A stretch of 64,000 bases of DNA from JBDFMH01 sp047238125. Its GTDB lineage: Bacteria; Pseudomonadota; Alphaproteobacteria; Sphingomonadales; Sphingomonadaceae. Below, piece after piece: positions 48,953 through 57,661 of the stretch. The translations under genes were made by a program, and so were the position numbers. Each line of letters begins with the position of its first letter. Positions within the stretch are counted from its first letter, which is position 1. Under the pieces are notes generated by a model. It saw nothing but the letters and a program-made list of their open reading frames with translations. It did not search any database and was not told the origin of the DNA. The stretch lies in assembly GCF_047238125.1 (NCBI RefSeq), contig NZ_JBDFMH010000004.1, positions 5,583 through 69,582 on the forward strand, written 5' to 3'.

Positions 48953-49810
48953 TTAGGAGCTGGCGAGCAGCGCCAATGGCGTGATTCTCACCCTGGCCGC
49001 GCCAGCTTTACGTCGCGCCCTACCCACCGGGGCCTCAACCACATCGTCGACCAGCTCGAAAGAGAAGTCCGGAATGGCGTTATCGTCAGCAATCCGCTTC
49101 ATCTCGAACCGGAAGCTCTTGAGCGGACTTTGATAGCCGAGCTGTAGCCGCAGTTCCTCTATACCGACCTCGACGGCGCCATCGATGCACGTAGATCGAG
49201 CAATCTCGTAAAGACGACGCTCGACAGGCCCCAGCGTGAAATAACTCGGAGCATAGTCCAGCACCCGACGATCACGCTGGATCGCGCGATAGAGCCAATC
49301 GCAAAGCCGGACCTTCACAGCCTTCAACCGCTTATCGCCGGTTCGCGTCTTGGTGTAGGTGAGCTGGGCTTCCGACAACCACGAGAAGAACCCGGCCTGG
49401 CCCTCGCCCCCGGCTTCAATATTGGTCTTGATCTGCGTGCCCTGTAGCCGCTCCAGCGCGTCGGATAGGCGCGTGTAGGAGCGGGCCGAGCCGTTTACGC
49501 CGGTGACGCGGAACAGGTCATGGGCCGTGAAATAGAAGTCCTGGGAAACCCCCACGCCGGCGTCCAGCTTCGCCACCATGAGGCTCGCGATATAAAGCAG
49601 AACCTCCTTGTCGTAGATCGTCGCCACGCCCTTGGCGGTGGCGACGATCTCGATCGAAACCGTGTCGGTCTTATAGGCGAGTGGCTTGGTCCACTTGCCC
49701 TTGCTCAACGCGAAGAACGGAAAGGCCATCAACGATCGCTCGCCGCGGACCTCGGTCAGCAATGGGCTATCGAGCGCGAACAGATCGCCTTGGTCGATCG
49801 AGAGGGTCAT
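48953..49810 (-). CDS. repA: Replication initiator protein RepA
   Basis: 285 residues of the RPA/RepA initiator family: RGERSLMAFPFFALSKGKWT, IEIVATAKGVATIYDKEVLL, YFTAHDLFRVTGVNGSARSY, YTRLSDALERLQGTQIKTNI, LGPVERRLYEIARS and LQLGYQSPLKSFRFEMKRI show the two winged-helix regions. Binds iterons on both flanks and starts plasmid replication. ATG at 49810. Confidence 0.92.
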   Translation of the reverse strand: MTLSIDQGDLFALDSPLLTEVRGERSLMAFPFFALSKGKWTKPLAYKTDTVSIEIVATAKGVATIYDKEVLLYIASLMVAKLDAGVGVSQDFYFTAHDLFRVTGVNGSARSYTRLSDALERLQGTQIKTNIEAGGEGQAGFFSWLSEAQLTYTKTRTGDKRLKAVKVRLCDWLYRAIQRDRRVLDYAPSYFTLGPVERRLYEIARSTCIDGAVEVGIEELRLQLGYQSPLKSFRFEMKRIADDNAIPDFSFELVDDVVEAPVGRARRKAGAARVRITPLALLASS

Positions 49811-49839
49811 GCGGCCAGCGGTCCTGGCGAAAGCCGGTC

Positions 49840-49972
49840 GGTTGTCGAAAGCACGAAGATAGAGGGCTCCGGGCGGCGCCCTCCCTCTGTAGAGGGCCGA
49901 TTCAGGGTGGATGTTCGTGCTTTCGGCAACCTTCCGATCCTACCGCGCCATTGATTCGTGCTTTCGGCAACC
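49840..49972. repeat. Iteron block upstream of repA (three copies)
   Basis: Copies at 49840-49857 (reverse orientation), 49914-49931 and 49955-49972 (forward; both exact TTCGTGCTTTCGGCAACC). They lie in the repA promoter region, so RepA autoregulation is likely. Confidence 0.82.
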
Positions 49973-50040
49973 GGCCCTCGCGCGGCGGTCGGGTGGTCGC
50001 GATAAGCGTGTCTCGCAAACGATCGATTTTGAAGCGCGAC

Positions 50041-50094
50041 CATGTGAGAAAGCTTAGCAGGCCGGAACAGCTTATCAAAACGCTTTCTCACATG
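50041..50094. promoter_or_regulatory. Long-spaced 13-bp inverted repeat, candidate res site
   Basis: CATGTGAGAAAGC (50041-50053) and its exact complement GCTTTCTCACATG (50082-50094), 28 bases apart, 46 bases upstream of the resolvase gene. Serine resolvases act on dyad sites just upstream of their gene, so this is a candidate res subsite. Confidence 0.6.
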
Positions 50095-50139
50095 GTACGT
50101 GTCATGTTAGCTGCGTGAGATGAGTTTTGAGACGGATCT

Positions 50140-50724
50140 ATGCTGATCGGTTACGCGCGGGTGTCGACGCCCGAACAAGATCTGACCATGCAACTCGACG
50201 CGCTTCGCGAAGCGGGGTGTGAGCGGATCTTCTCCGACAAGGCCAGCGGAGCCAAGGCCAACCGAGTGGGCCTGGCGGACGTCTTATCTCACGCCCGAGC
50301 TGGCGACGTCATCGTAGTTTGGAAGCTCGATCGGCTTGGTCGGACGATGAAAGGCCTTGTCGATCTCGCTGCCCAATTGGCCGACCGCGGCGTTGGGTTT
50401 CGCTCACTGACGGACGGCATCGATACGGCTGGCACCGCTGGGAAGCTCGTCTTTCACATCATGGCGGCCATGGCGGAGATGGAACGCGATCTGAATCGGG
50501 AGCGCACGACGGCCGCGCTGGATGTGGCTCGACGGGAGGGAAGGGTAGGCGGCCGAAAGACAGTGATGACGCCCAAAAAGCTGGAGGCGGCTCGCAAGCT
50601 CCTGGAGTCGGGGGTGAAGCGGCGTGAAGTTGCGCCAATGATCGGTGTATCGGTCCCTACCATCTACCGTCACTTTCCGGCCCCTATCGAGGACGTGATC
50701 AACGCGGAAGTAAAAAACAGCTAG
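50140..50724 (+). CDS. Serine recombinase/resolvase
   Basis: 194 residues, Tn3-resolvase type. YARVSTPEQDLTMQLDAL (catalytic Ser 9), VVWKLDRLGRTMKGLVDL (Arg residues), AAMAEMERDLNRERT (E helix), and the C-terminal helix-turn-helix RREVAPMIGVSVPTIYRHF. Probably resolves plasmid multimers or is a transposon remnant; no transposase is adjacent. Precedes the ars operon. Confidence 0.93.
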   Translation: MLIGYARVSTPEQDLTMQLDALREAGCERIFSDKASGAKANRVGLADVLSHARAGDVIVVWKLDRLGRTMKGLVDLAAQLADRGVGFRSLTDGIDTAGTAGKLVFHIMAAMAEMERDLNRERTTAALDVARREGRVGGRKTVMTPKKLEAARKLLESGVKRREVAPMIGVSVPTIYRHFPAPIEDVINAEVKNS

Positions 50725-50735
50725 AACCAACCGAC

Positions 50736-50755
50736 ATATCCGTTATGCTGGATAT
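50736..50755 (+). promoter_or_regulatory. Candidate ArsR operator
   Basis: ATATCC (50736-50741), 8 bases, GGATAT (50750-50755), ending at the arsR ATG. A perfect 6-bp dyad directly over the start region fits ArsR autorepression. Confidence 0.55.
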
Positions 50756-51088
50756 ATGGAAAATGAGTTCGCTATTTGTGCGCTGGGCGCCTTGGCCCAA
50801 GGCACGCGCCTAGACGTGTTTCGCCTGCTGGTGCGGCATGAACCGGATGGCATGGCTGCGGGCGAAATCGCCCGTCAGCTTGAAGTGCCGCAAAACACCA
50901 TGTCGGCGCACCTTGGCATCCTCGCCCGCGCTGGCCTCGTCCGCTCCGAACGGCACAGCCGCTCAATCATCTACCGTGCCGACCTGGACGGCCTGCGCGC
51001 GCTGACACTGTTCCTCGTCAAGGACTGCTGCGCGGGCAACGCGGAGCTGTGCGCGCCGCTGGTCGCCGAACTCGCCCCCTGCTGCTGA
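50756..51088 (+). CDS. arsR: ArsR-family arsenite-responsive repressor
   Basis: 110 residues. Winged helix with GEIARQLEVPQNTMSAHLGILARAGLV and a C-terminal cysteine cluster (KDCCAGNAELCAPLVAELAPCC), as in ArsR types that bind As(III) by C-terminal Cys. First gene of arsR-arsC-acr3-ynfA-arsH. Stop is followed closely by the arsC GTG. Confidence 0.9.
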   Translation: MENEFAICALGALAQGTRLDVFRLLVRHEPDGMAAGEIARQLEVPQNTMSAHLGILARAGLVRSERHSRSIIYRADLDGLRALTLFLVKDCCAGNAELCAPLVAELAPCC

Positions 51089-51099
51089 AAGGACGCCCC

Positions 51100-51528
51100 G
51101 TGGCCGTCGATATCGTGATCTACCACAACCCCGAGTGCGGCACGTCGCGCAACGCGCTCGCCATGATCCGCAATGCCGGCATCGAGCCGCACGTTATAGA
51201 GTATCTGAAGACCCCGCCCTCGCGCGCGCTGCTGGTCGAGTTGATCGACCGCGCCGACATAACCCCGCGCGATCTGCTGCGCGAGAAGGGCACGCCCTAT
51301 GCGGAGCTTGGCCTAGGCGACACGTTGCTGTCCGACGAGGCGCTGGTGGACGCGATGATGGCGCACCCGGTCCTCATCAACCGACCGCTGGTCGTCTCGC
51401 CGCTGGGGGTAAAGCTGTGCCGCCCGTCCGAAGCGGTGCTTGATCTGCTGCCAACCGGCCAACTCGGCTCGTTTGCCAAGGAGGACGGCGAGCGGGTGGT
51501 GGACGCCTCGGGTCAACGGGTCGCCTGA
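51100..51528 (+). CDS. arsC: Glutaredoxin-dependent arsenate reductase ArsC
   Basis: 142 residues. HNPECGTSRNALAMIRNAG carries the catalytic Cys; YLKTPPSRALLVELIDRA and HPVLINRPLVVSPLGVKLCRPSE are the later family motifs. Reduces arsenate to arsenite. GTG at 51100 has GAAAGGA upstream; a frame back to 51049 overlaps arsR. Confidence 0.93.
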   Translation: MAVDIVIYHNPECGTSRNALAMIRNAGIEPHVIEYLKTPPSRALLVELIDRADITPRDLLREKGTPYAELGLGDTLLSDEALVDAMMAHPVLINRPLVVSPLGVKLCRPSEAVLDLLPTGQLGSFAKEDGERVVDASGQRVA

Positions 51529-51532
51529 ACCC

Positions 51533-52606
51533 ATGTCCTCGGTCGCACCTAGCGCTGGCCCTCCAGCGGTACGCCTTGGCACCTTTGAGCGGTATCTGAC
51601 GCTATGGGTAGCGCTCTGCATCGTCGCCGGCATCGGGCTGGGCCATCTGCTTCCTAGCTTGTTCGCGGCCATCGCCTCGGCCGAGGTCGCGCGCGTGAAC
51701 CTGATCGTCGCCGTGCTGATCTGGCTGATGATTATCCCGATGCTGCTCAAGATCGACTTCGACGCGCTCGGGTCTGTACGCCAACATTGGAAGGGAGTCG
51801 GCGTCACGCTGTTCATCAATTGGGCGGTGAAACCCTTCTCGATGGCGGCGCTGGGCTCGCTGTTCATTAGCTGGCTGTTTGCGCCGCTCCTGCCAGCAGG
51901 TGAGGGGCCGTCCTACATCGCCGGCCTGATCCTGCTGGCCGCGGCACCCTGCACGGCCATGGTGTTCGTGTGGTCGAACCTCTGTGAGGGCGAGCCCACC
52001 TATACGCTCTCCCAAGTCGCGCTGAACGACGTGATCATGGTGTTCCTGTTCGCGCCGTTGGTCGCGTTGCTGCTCGGCGTCGCCTCGGTCTCGGTGCCGT
52101 GGGACACGCTGCTGATTTCGGTCCTGCTCTACATCGTCGTGCCGGTGCTCGCGGCGCAGCTCGTCCGCCGCGCCGTGCTGGCGAACGGAGGGCAAGCCGC
52201 GCTCGATCGGCTGCTCGGCCGCCTTGGCCCGGTGTCGCTCGTCTCACTGCTGGCGACACTCGTTCTGCTGTTCGGCTTCCAAGGAGAGGCGATCGTTGCC
52301 CAACCGCTGGTGATCGCGCTTTTGGCCGTGCCGATCCTCATCCAAGTCTATTTCAACGCGGGCCTTGCTTACTGGCTGTCGCGCCGGTTCGGCGTGGCTT
52401 GGTGCGTCGCCGCACCTGCCGCGCTGATCGGCGCGTCCAACTTCTTCGAGCTGGCCGTCGCTGCCGCCATATCGCTGTTTGGGCTCAAGTCCGGCGCGGC
52501 GTTGGCAACGGTCGTGGGCGTGCTGGTAGAGGTGCCGGTGATGCTCTCGGTCGTGTCGATCGTGAAGGCATCGCGGGGCTGGTATGAGCGGGGCGCGCAC
52601 ACATGA
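51533..52606 (+). CDS. acr3: ACR3-family arsenite efflux pump
   Basis: 357 residues, ten helices. LTLWVALCIVAGIGLGHLLP, LLAAAPCTAMVFVWSNLCEG (the conserved Cys helix of ACR3) and ALIGASNFFELAVAAAISLFG are diagnostic. Exports As(III). Starts four bases after arsC; overlaps the YnfA-like gene by four bases. Confidence 0.95.
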   Translation: MSSVAPSAGPPAVRLGTFERYLTLWVALCIVAGIGLGHLLPSLFAAIASAEVARVNLIVAVLIWLMIIPMLLKIDFDALGSVRQHWKGVGVTLFINWAVKPFSMAALGSLFISWLFAPLLPAGEGPSYIAGLILLAAAPCTAMVFVWSNLCEGEPTYTLSQVALNDVIMVFLFAPLVALLLGVASVSVPWDTLLISVLLYIVVPVLAAQLVRRAVLANGGQAALDRLLGRLGPVSLVSLLATLVLLFGFQGEAIVAQPLVIALLAVPILIQVYFNAGLAYWLSRRFGVAWCVAAPAALIGASNFFELAVAAAISLFGLKSGAALATVVGVLVEVPVMLSVVSIVKASRGWYERGAHT

Positions 52607-52926
52607 CAGGTCTGATCTATGTCGGCGCGGCGCTCGCCGAAATCGGCGGTTGTTTCGCCTTTTGGGCATGGCTTCGCATGAGCAAGTCGCCGATCTGGCT
52701 GGTCCCCGGAATTGCTTCTCTCATGGTGTTCGCCTGGCTGCTCACCCGCGTCGATAGTGACGCGGCGGGGCGCGCCTATGCCGCTTATGGCGGCATCTAC
52801 ATCTGCGCGTCCCTGCTGTGGCTGTGGGGCGTCGAAGGTGTCCGCCCCGATCGCTGGGACGTGGGCGGCGCGGCTCTCTGTCTGATCGGAACCTGCGTGA
52901 TCCTGCTCGGGCCACGCGCTGCCTGA
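52603..52926 (+). CDS. YnfA-family (UPF0060) membrane protein
   Basis: 107 residues, four helices: YVGAALAEIGGCFAFWAWLR, VFAWLLTRVDSDAAGRAYAAYGGIYI and WDVGGAALCLIGTCVILLG match YnfA. Small multidrug-resistance-like proteins of unclear substrate that are often found in ars operons. ATGA overlap with acr3. Confidence 0.88.
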   Translation: MTGLIYVGAALAEIGGCFAFWAWLRMSKSPIWLVPGIASLMVFAWLLTRVDSDAAGRAYAAYGGIYICASLLWLWGVEGVRPDRWDVGGAALCLIGTCVILLGPRAA

Positions 52927-52969
52927 TCCTGCGCCCTGCTCAACTCGCCCAATTCACGAAAGCTCTCTG

Positions 52970-53710
52970 ATGCCGCTGCGCACGCTTCCTGATCCCGACA
53001 CCTTCCCAGCGCTGGATCTGGCCTTCATCCGTCATCGGCCCGCCTCCGGTCTTGGACCGCTCGATCCCGCGCCGCGCATCCTGCTGCTCTATGGATCGCT
53101 GCGCGAACGCTCGTTCTCGCGCCTTGCGGTCGAGGAAGCCGCCCGCCTGCTGCGGCTGTTCGGGGCGGATACACGCATCTTCGACCCGTCCACGCTGCCG
53201 CTGCCCGATCAGGTCCAGGGCGACGATCATCCGGCTGTCCACGAATTGCGCGAACTGGCGATGTGGTCGGAGGGCCAGGTGTGGTGCAGCCCCGAGCGGC
53301 ACGGCCAGATCACGGGCATCATGAAGGCGCAGATCGATCACCTGCCGCTCGAAATGAAAGGGATGCGCCCGACGCAGGGGCGAACGCTAGCAGTCATGCA
53401 GGTGTCGGGTGGCTCGCAATCGTTCAACGCGGTCAACACGCTGCGCCTGCTCGGCCGCTGGATGCGTATGTTCACGATCCCGAACCAATCATCGGTCGCG
53501 ATGGCCTACAAGGAGTTCGACGAAGCCGGCCGTATGAAGCCGTCGAGCTACTATGATCGCATCGTAGACGTGATGGAGGAGCTGGTGCGCTTCACGATCC
53601 TGTTGCGCCCCCATGCGGGCCAGCTTGTCGACCGCTACTCAGAGCGGAAGCAGGCGGGCGTTCCTGTCGATGGCGCCGCTGACCTCTCAGTGATCGCGAT
53701 CGGCAGGTAA
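52970..53710 (+). CDS. arsH: NADPH-dependent FMN reductase ArsH
   Basis: 246 residues. Flavodoxin fold with LLLYGSLRERSFSRLAVEEA (FMN phosphate loop GSLRxxS), then CSPERHGQITGIMKAQIDHL and GRTLAVMQVSGGSQSFNAVN. ArsH oxidises trivalent organoarsenicals. Last gene of the ars operon. Confidence 0.93.
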   Translation: MPLRTLPDPDTFPALDLAFIRHRPASGLGPLDPAPRILLLYGSLRERSFSRLAVEEAARLLRLFGADTRIFDPSTLPLPDQVQGDDHPAVHELRELAMWSEGQVWCSPERHGQITGIMKAQIDHLPLEMKGMRPTQGRTLAVMQVSGGSQSFNAVNTLRLLGRWMRMFTIPNQSSVAMAYKEFDEAGRMKPSSYYDRIVDVMEELVRFTILLRPHAGQLVDRYSERKQAGVPVDGAADLSVIAIGR

Positions 53711-53794
53711 GCCTCGGGCTCGATACATCATGCAGTGAGTTGGAATAAGCTCATGCCGAGTACGAGTGCTCAGTAAAGATCATGTGAGACCACA

Positions 53795-54193
53795 ATGCAG
53801 ATAGGCGAGCTGGCGAGCGCAACCGCAACCAAGGTGACGACGATCCGCTTCTATGAGGAGATTGGACTGCTCGACCGACCCGTTCGTACTGCCTCAGGTC
53901 GCCGCACTTATGGGTTGCCGGATGTCGATCGGCTCAACTTCATTCGCAACGGCCGCAGGCTCGGCTTCTCGATCGACGAGATCCGCTCGCTCCTAGCGCT
54001 CGCCGATCAACCGGAGCGCGACTGCGCCGAGGCGGCCGATATCGCATCACGCCATCTCGCTGACGTCGAGGAGCGGCTTCGCCAGCTCGGCGCGCTGCGT
54101 GACGAACTCGCCGCCATGAGCGCGGCGGGATGTTGCGCCAAGACGATGGCGGAGTGCCGGGTCATTCAGGCGATCGGCCGCCCAATGGCGTAA
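53795..54193 (+). CDS. ZntR/PbrR-type MerR regulator
   Basis: 132 residues. Helix-turn-helix (MQIGELASATATKVTTIRFYEEIGLL), C77 (ERDCAEA), C113-C114 (AAGCCAK) and C121 (AECRVI). The double Cys plus C77 pattern is that of ZntR/PbrR-type divalent-metal sensors and differs from the CadR-like protein at 13957. Three 19-bp-spacer promoters follow at 54209, 55568 and 57662. With the FTR1-type permease downstream, a lead-responsive pbr-like role is plausible (inference). Confidence 0.85.
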   Translation: MQIGELASATATKVTTIRFYEEIGLLDRPVRTASGRRTYGLPDVDRLNFIRNGRRLGFSIDEIRSLLALADQPERDCAEAADIASRHLADVEERLRQLGALRDELAAMSAAGCCAKTMAECRVIQAIGRPMA

Positions 54194-54208
54194 GTGGAGA
54201 CTTACGGC

Positions 54209-54239
54209 TTGATCCTCTAGCGACTGGAGCATGTAGTGG
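54209..54239 (+). promoter_or_regulatory. MerR-type promoter before the aspartic protease gene
   Basis: -35 TTGATC (54209-54214), 19-base spacer, weak -10 TAGTGG (54234-54239). The spacer holds CTCTAG-CGA-CTGGAG, a 5-of-6 dyad. Starts 15 bases after the merR stop. Confidence 0.6.
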
Positions 54240-54280
54240 GGTGCCCATTCCGGCACCGAGGCCGGAGTGGGAAGGATGGA

Positions 54281-55513
54281 GTGGACGGCGGGGACGGAGC
54301 CGCGACGACCGATGTAGATCGTCGAAGGATAATGAAGCAGCTCGGTGTCGGGCTTCTCGGCGCGAGCATTCCTACTGGGGTTGTGGGCAGTAAGGCACCG
54401 TCCGGATCGGACTGGCCCGGCTTCGCCGAGCATCCGAGCTGGCGTCCTCTGGAGGTCGGAACAGGCGACACCCTGCTTGCGCCAACGAAGGTCGGGGGTG
54501 TCGACACCGAAGCCATTCTGGATACTGGTAGCGGCGCCTCCATCATCAGCTGGCCGCTTGCCGCCAAGCTCGGCATGGCGAACTTGGAGCCGCGGAGAAT
54601 AGCTGGCCTTAGCGGCAAGGCGGCAGTTGGTTTGGTCCACAATGTCGAGGTGACGCTGGCCGACCAAGTGCTTGTCCTGCCTTTTGCCGTCGTCGCCGAC
54701 CTCGGGGCGATCTCTGCGGCATATGGCAGACCTATCGACATCATGCTCGGGGCCGACGTGCTCGCCAGCGGCTGCGTCGCCCTAGACTTCGGAAAGCGGC
54801 GGTTCGCATTCGGGAAGAGCGGCAGCTTTGCCGGCGGGGAAGGGTGGACGACCCTCACCCTTGAGCATGGTGCCAGGCAGGAACTCCTCGTCCACGCCTC
54901 AGTGAACGGCTCTGAGCCGGTGCCGCTGATGCTCGACACCGGCAGCTCATCTGCACTCATGTTGTCCGCTGCCTTTGTTGAGGAGCGTAATCTTCTCGCC
55001 AATAAGGCCTCCTCCACCGCAGCGCTGGGCGGGGTCGAAGGCGTGCAGATCGTCCGGACGTTCACAACCGACAGCGTTAGCCTGGGCGGGATCTCGACGA
55101 GGGTGGTTCCGACCCTCGCCCTCGATCGCTGGGCATCGGCGAGCACGGTGGGCAACATCGGCATGCCGCTTCTTGGGCAATTCGATATCGTGCTCGACGT
55201 GACGCTTGGACGCCTTTGGATCCGGCCGATACCGCATCGATCGCGTCTGCCGATGCTAAAAGATCGAAGCGGCCTCGGCATTGCCGCTTCGCCAACCGAT
55301 CTCACAGTCATCCACGTCGCCGTAGGCAGCCCTGCGGCTCAGGGCGGATGGACGGTAGGCGACCGCGTCGTGGCACTGAACGGGTTCCCGATCGACACCT
55401 CCTACACCCGCGGTGCGCTCTGGCAGTGGCGCTACGGCCGTCCCGGGGAGGTGGTGAAGCTCACCCTCGCCGATGGCGCGATGCGAACGCTTAAGCTCGC
55501 CGACTATTATTGA
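54281..55513 (+). CDS. Exported aspartic (retropepsin-like) protease with PDZ domain
   Basis: 410 residues from a GTG at 54281 with GGAAGGA just upstream. This start gives a Tat-like signal (DRRRIMKQLGVGLLGASIP); an ATG at 54332 would remove the twin Arg. Two pepsin-like lobes, each with its own DTG: AILDTGSGAS (about 81-83) and LMLDTGSSSA (about 219-221), both followed by LGADVL- or GMPLLG-type psi-loop segments. A C-terminal PDZ-like domain (SPAAQGGWTVGDRVVALNG) ends the protein. Likely periplasmic or surface protease; substrate unknown. Placed under a metal-type promoter. Confidence 0.78.
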   Translation: MDGGDGAATTDVDRRRIMKQLGVGLLGASIPTGVVGSKAPSGSDWPGFAEHPSWRPLEVGTGDTLLAPTKVGGVDTEAILDTGSGASIISWPLAAKLGMANLEPRRIAGLSGKAAVGLVHNVEVTLADQVLVLPFAVVADLGAISAAYGRPIDIMLGADVLASGCVALDFGKRRFAFGKSGSFAGGEGWTTLTLEHGARQELLVHASVNGSEPVPLMLDTGSSSALMLSAAFVEERNLLANKASSTAALGGVEGVQIVRTFTTDSVSLGGISTRVVPTLALDRWASASTVGNIGMPLLGQFDIVLDVTLGRLWIRPIPHRSRLPMLKDRSGLGIAASPTDLTVIHVAVGSPAAQGGWTVGDRVVALNGFPIDTSYTRGALWQWRYGRPGEVVKLTLADGAMRTLKLADYY

Positions 55514-55567
55514 AGCCGGCTCCCGAGCACAGTTGGGCGATGCTATTGCGAGCCGGTCTCAAATCGC

Positions 55568-55598
55568 TTGCTTCTACAGTGTCTAGAGGTTGTAGGGC
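55568..55598 (+). promoter_or_regulatory. MerR-type promoter before the FTR1 gene, leaderless layout
   Basis: -35 TTGCTT (55568-55573), 19-base spacer CTACAGTGTCTAGAGGTTG, -10 TAGGGC (55593-55598). The coding ATG at 55605 lies seven bases past the -10, where transcription would begin. Spacer closely resembles that at 57668. Confidence 0.7.
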
Positions 55599-55604
55599 AG
55601 TCGC

Positions 55605-57626
55605 ATGTTGCCCCTCGATTCTAGCTATTTAGGTTCTTACGTAGCGCCTTTGGGGCGCCTGATTCACGCCGCTTCCGTGCGGCTGGTCGCTCTCGCGCTC
55701 GTGATCCTGCTCGGCCTCCTCGCACCGGTATCCACGCTGCAAGCCGCGCCCACGGCCGACCCGAATAACGTGCAAACCGCCTGGCGACTGCTCGACTATG
55801 TAGCCGTCGATTATGGTGGCGCGGTTGCGAGCGGACGGATCAAGAGCGCGTCCGAATATGCCGAAATGACGGAGTTCGCAGGCTCCGTGTCGTCACGGCT
55901 CGCCGCTTTACCACGAAAGCCTGAGCGGGCGGCGCTGATCGCGGGCGCGGCACGCCTTCAGGATGTGATCGCACGCAAGGGGCCGCCGCAGGACGTAGCA
56001 CTGCTGGCCCGTAATCTCGCTGCCGATCTTCTGCGCGCTTATCCCGTACCGCTCGCGCCATCCGCTCCCCCGAGCTTTGCGCGCGGCGCTACCCTGTTCG
56101 GCTCGACCTGCGCTGCCTGTCATGGCGCAACAGGAGACGGGCATGGCCCCGATGCAGCCAAGCTGGCCACACCGCCGATCGCGTTCACCGATGCGGAGCG
56201 GGCCCGTCAGCGAAGCGTATTCGCGCTTTATCAGGTCATCAGTCAGGGCATCGACGGCACTGCGATGCAGAGCTTCGCCGATCTGCCGAGCGAGGATCGA
56301 TGGGCACTGGCATTTCGCGCCGGCAGCTTTGCACTAACCGACGAACAGGCGCGGAAAGGGGAGAAGCTATGGAAAGCCGATCCCGCGCTTCACCAACAAG
56401 TTCCGGACCTCAAGGCACTTGTGGCGCTCACGCCTGCCTCGCTCGCCGAGCGCATCGGCGAAAAGCAGGCGCTGGCGGTGATGGCCTATTTGCGCCGTCA
56501 TCCGGAAGCCGTGGTCGAACAGGCTCCAGCGTCGCTGTCGCTCGTCCGCCAAATGCTCGCGGCCAGTCTCGATGCTGCTCGCAAAGGGGATCGCAGGGCC
56601 GCGAAGGAGCTGGCGCTGTCCGCGTATCTCGATGGTTTCGAACCGGTTGAGCCGACGCTCGGTGCGCGGGACGGGACACTGCTCGCCCGGATCGAGGGTG
56701 CGATGGGCGAGTATCGCGCCGCGATCGATCAAGGCGCCGCGCCAGATGACTTGGCAAACCGCGCTCTGGTCCTCAATGGCCTGTTCGACGATGCGGAGGC
56801 GGCGCTGGCCCCGAGTGCATCCAGCACCGCGTCGACTTTCTTGGGCGCGTTCACGATCCTGCTGCGCGAAGGGCTGGAAGCGCTGCTAATCGTCGTCGCC
56901 ATGATCGCCTTTCTCCGCAAGGCGGACCGCTCGGAAGTCTTGCCCTACGTGCATGGCGGTTGGGCCGGAGCGCTTGTGGCCGGCCTGCTGACCTGGGTGG
57001 TCGCCACCTATGCGATCGGGATCAGCGGCGCGAGCCGGGAACTGACCGAGGGGTTTGGTTCGCTATTCGCCGCCGTGGTCCTGCTCTCTGTCGGGATATG
57101 GATGCACGGCAAGGCGCAAGCCGATCAATGGCAGCGCTACATCCGAGAGAAGATGACGCACGCTCTGTCGGGCCGCTCGGCCTGGTTCCTGTTCGGGCTC
57201 GCCTTCGTGGTCGTCTATCGCGAGGTGTTCGAGACGATCCTGTTCTACGCGGCGCTTTGGACGCAGGGGAATGGCAGCGCGCTGCTGGCCGGGGCAGGGG
57301 CGGCCGTCGCCATACTGGCCGTGATCGCCTGGGCCATGCTGCGCTACAGCCGCCAGCTCCCGATTGCCAAGTTCTTCGCCTACAGCTCGTGGTTGATGGC
57401 AGGCCTGACGGTAGTCCTCGCAGGCAAGGGCGTGGCTGCTCTGCAGGAAGCCGGCATTATCGACATAGCGCCGATCGCCGAAGCGCCACGGCTGTCGATA
57501 CTCGGCCTATTCCCGACGTGGCAGTCCATCATTGCACAGCTTGTCATGGCGATCACCATTGCCATCGGGTTCGCCTTCAATCGTCGCAAGAAAGTCGAGA
57601 CGCCTGATCTTGCGACTGCCGAGTGA
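55605..57626 (+). CDS. Cytochrome c-FTR1 fusion permease (PbrT-like)
   Basis: 673 residues. Signal-like helix (about 25-45), helical region, cytochrome c domain with CAACH at 169-173 and an axial Met candidate in GTAMQSF, a helical linker, then the FTR1 permease with REGLE at 421-425 (LLREGLEALLIVVAMI) and a second motif VVVYREVFETILFYAAL near 538, seven helices. FTR1 proteins import iron; the ILT branch includes PbrT, a Pb(II) permease next to PbrR. Regulator and neighbours favour a pbr-like role, but iron is possible. N-terminus MLPLDSSYLGSY starts at the predicted transcript start. Confidence 0.88.
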   Translation: MLPLDSSYLGSYVAPLGRLIHAASVRLVALALVILLGLLAPVSTLQAAPTADPNNVQTAWRLLDYVAVDYGGAVASGRIKSASEYAEMTEFAGSVSSRLAALPRKPERAALIAGAARLQDVIARKGPPQDVALLARNLAADLLRAYPVPLAPSAPPSFARGATLFGSTCAACHGATGDGHGPDAAKLATPPIAFTDAERARQRSVFALYQVISQGIDGTAMQSFADLPSEDRWALAFRAGSFALTDEQARKGEKLWKADPALHQQVPDLKALVALTPASLAERIGEKQALAVMAYLRRHPEAVVEQAPASLSLVRQMLAASLDAARKGDRRAAKELALSAYLDGFEPVEPTLGARDGTLLARIEGAMGEYRAAIDQGAAPDDLANRALVLNGLFDDAEAALAPSASSTASTFLGAFTILLREGLEALLIVVAMIAFLRKADRSEVLPYVHGGWAGALVAGLLTWVVATYAIGISGASRELTEGFGSLFAAVVLLSVGIWMHGKAQADQWQRYIREKMTHALSGRSAWFLFGLAFVVVYREVFETILFYAALWTQGNGSALLAGAGAAVAILAVIAWAMLRYSRQLPIAKFFAYSSWLMAGLTVVLAGKGVAALQEAGIIDIAPIAEAPRLSILGLFPTWQSIIAQLVMAITIAIGFAFNRRKKVETPDLATAE

Positions 57627-57661
57627 GTGCGCTTGGTCCTCCCGGACTAGATGCTTTCTTC

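Noticed and set aside
50041..50724. Tn3-family transposon
   Set aside because: Resolvase and a possible res site are present but no transposase or 38-bp terminal repeats were seen in the window.
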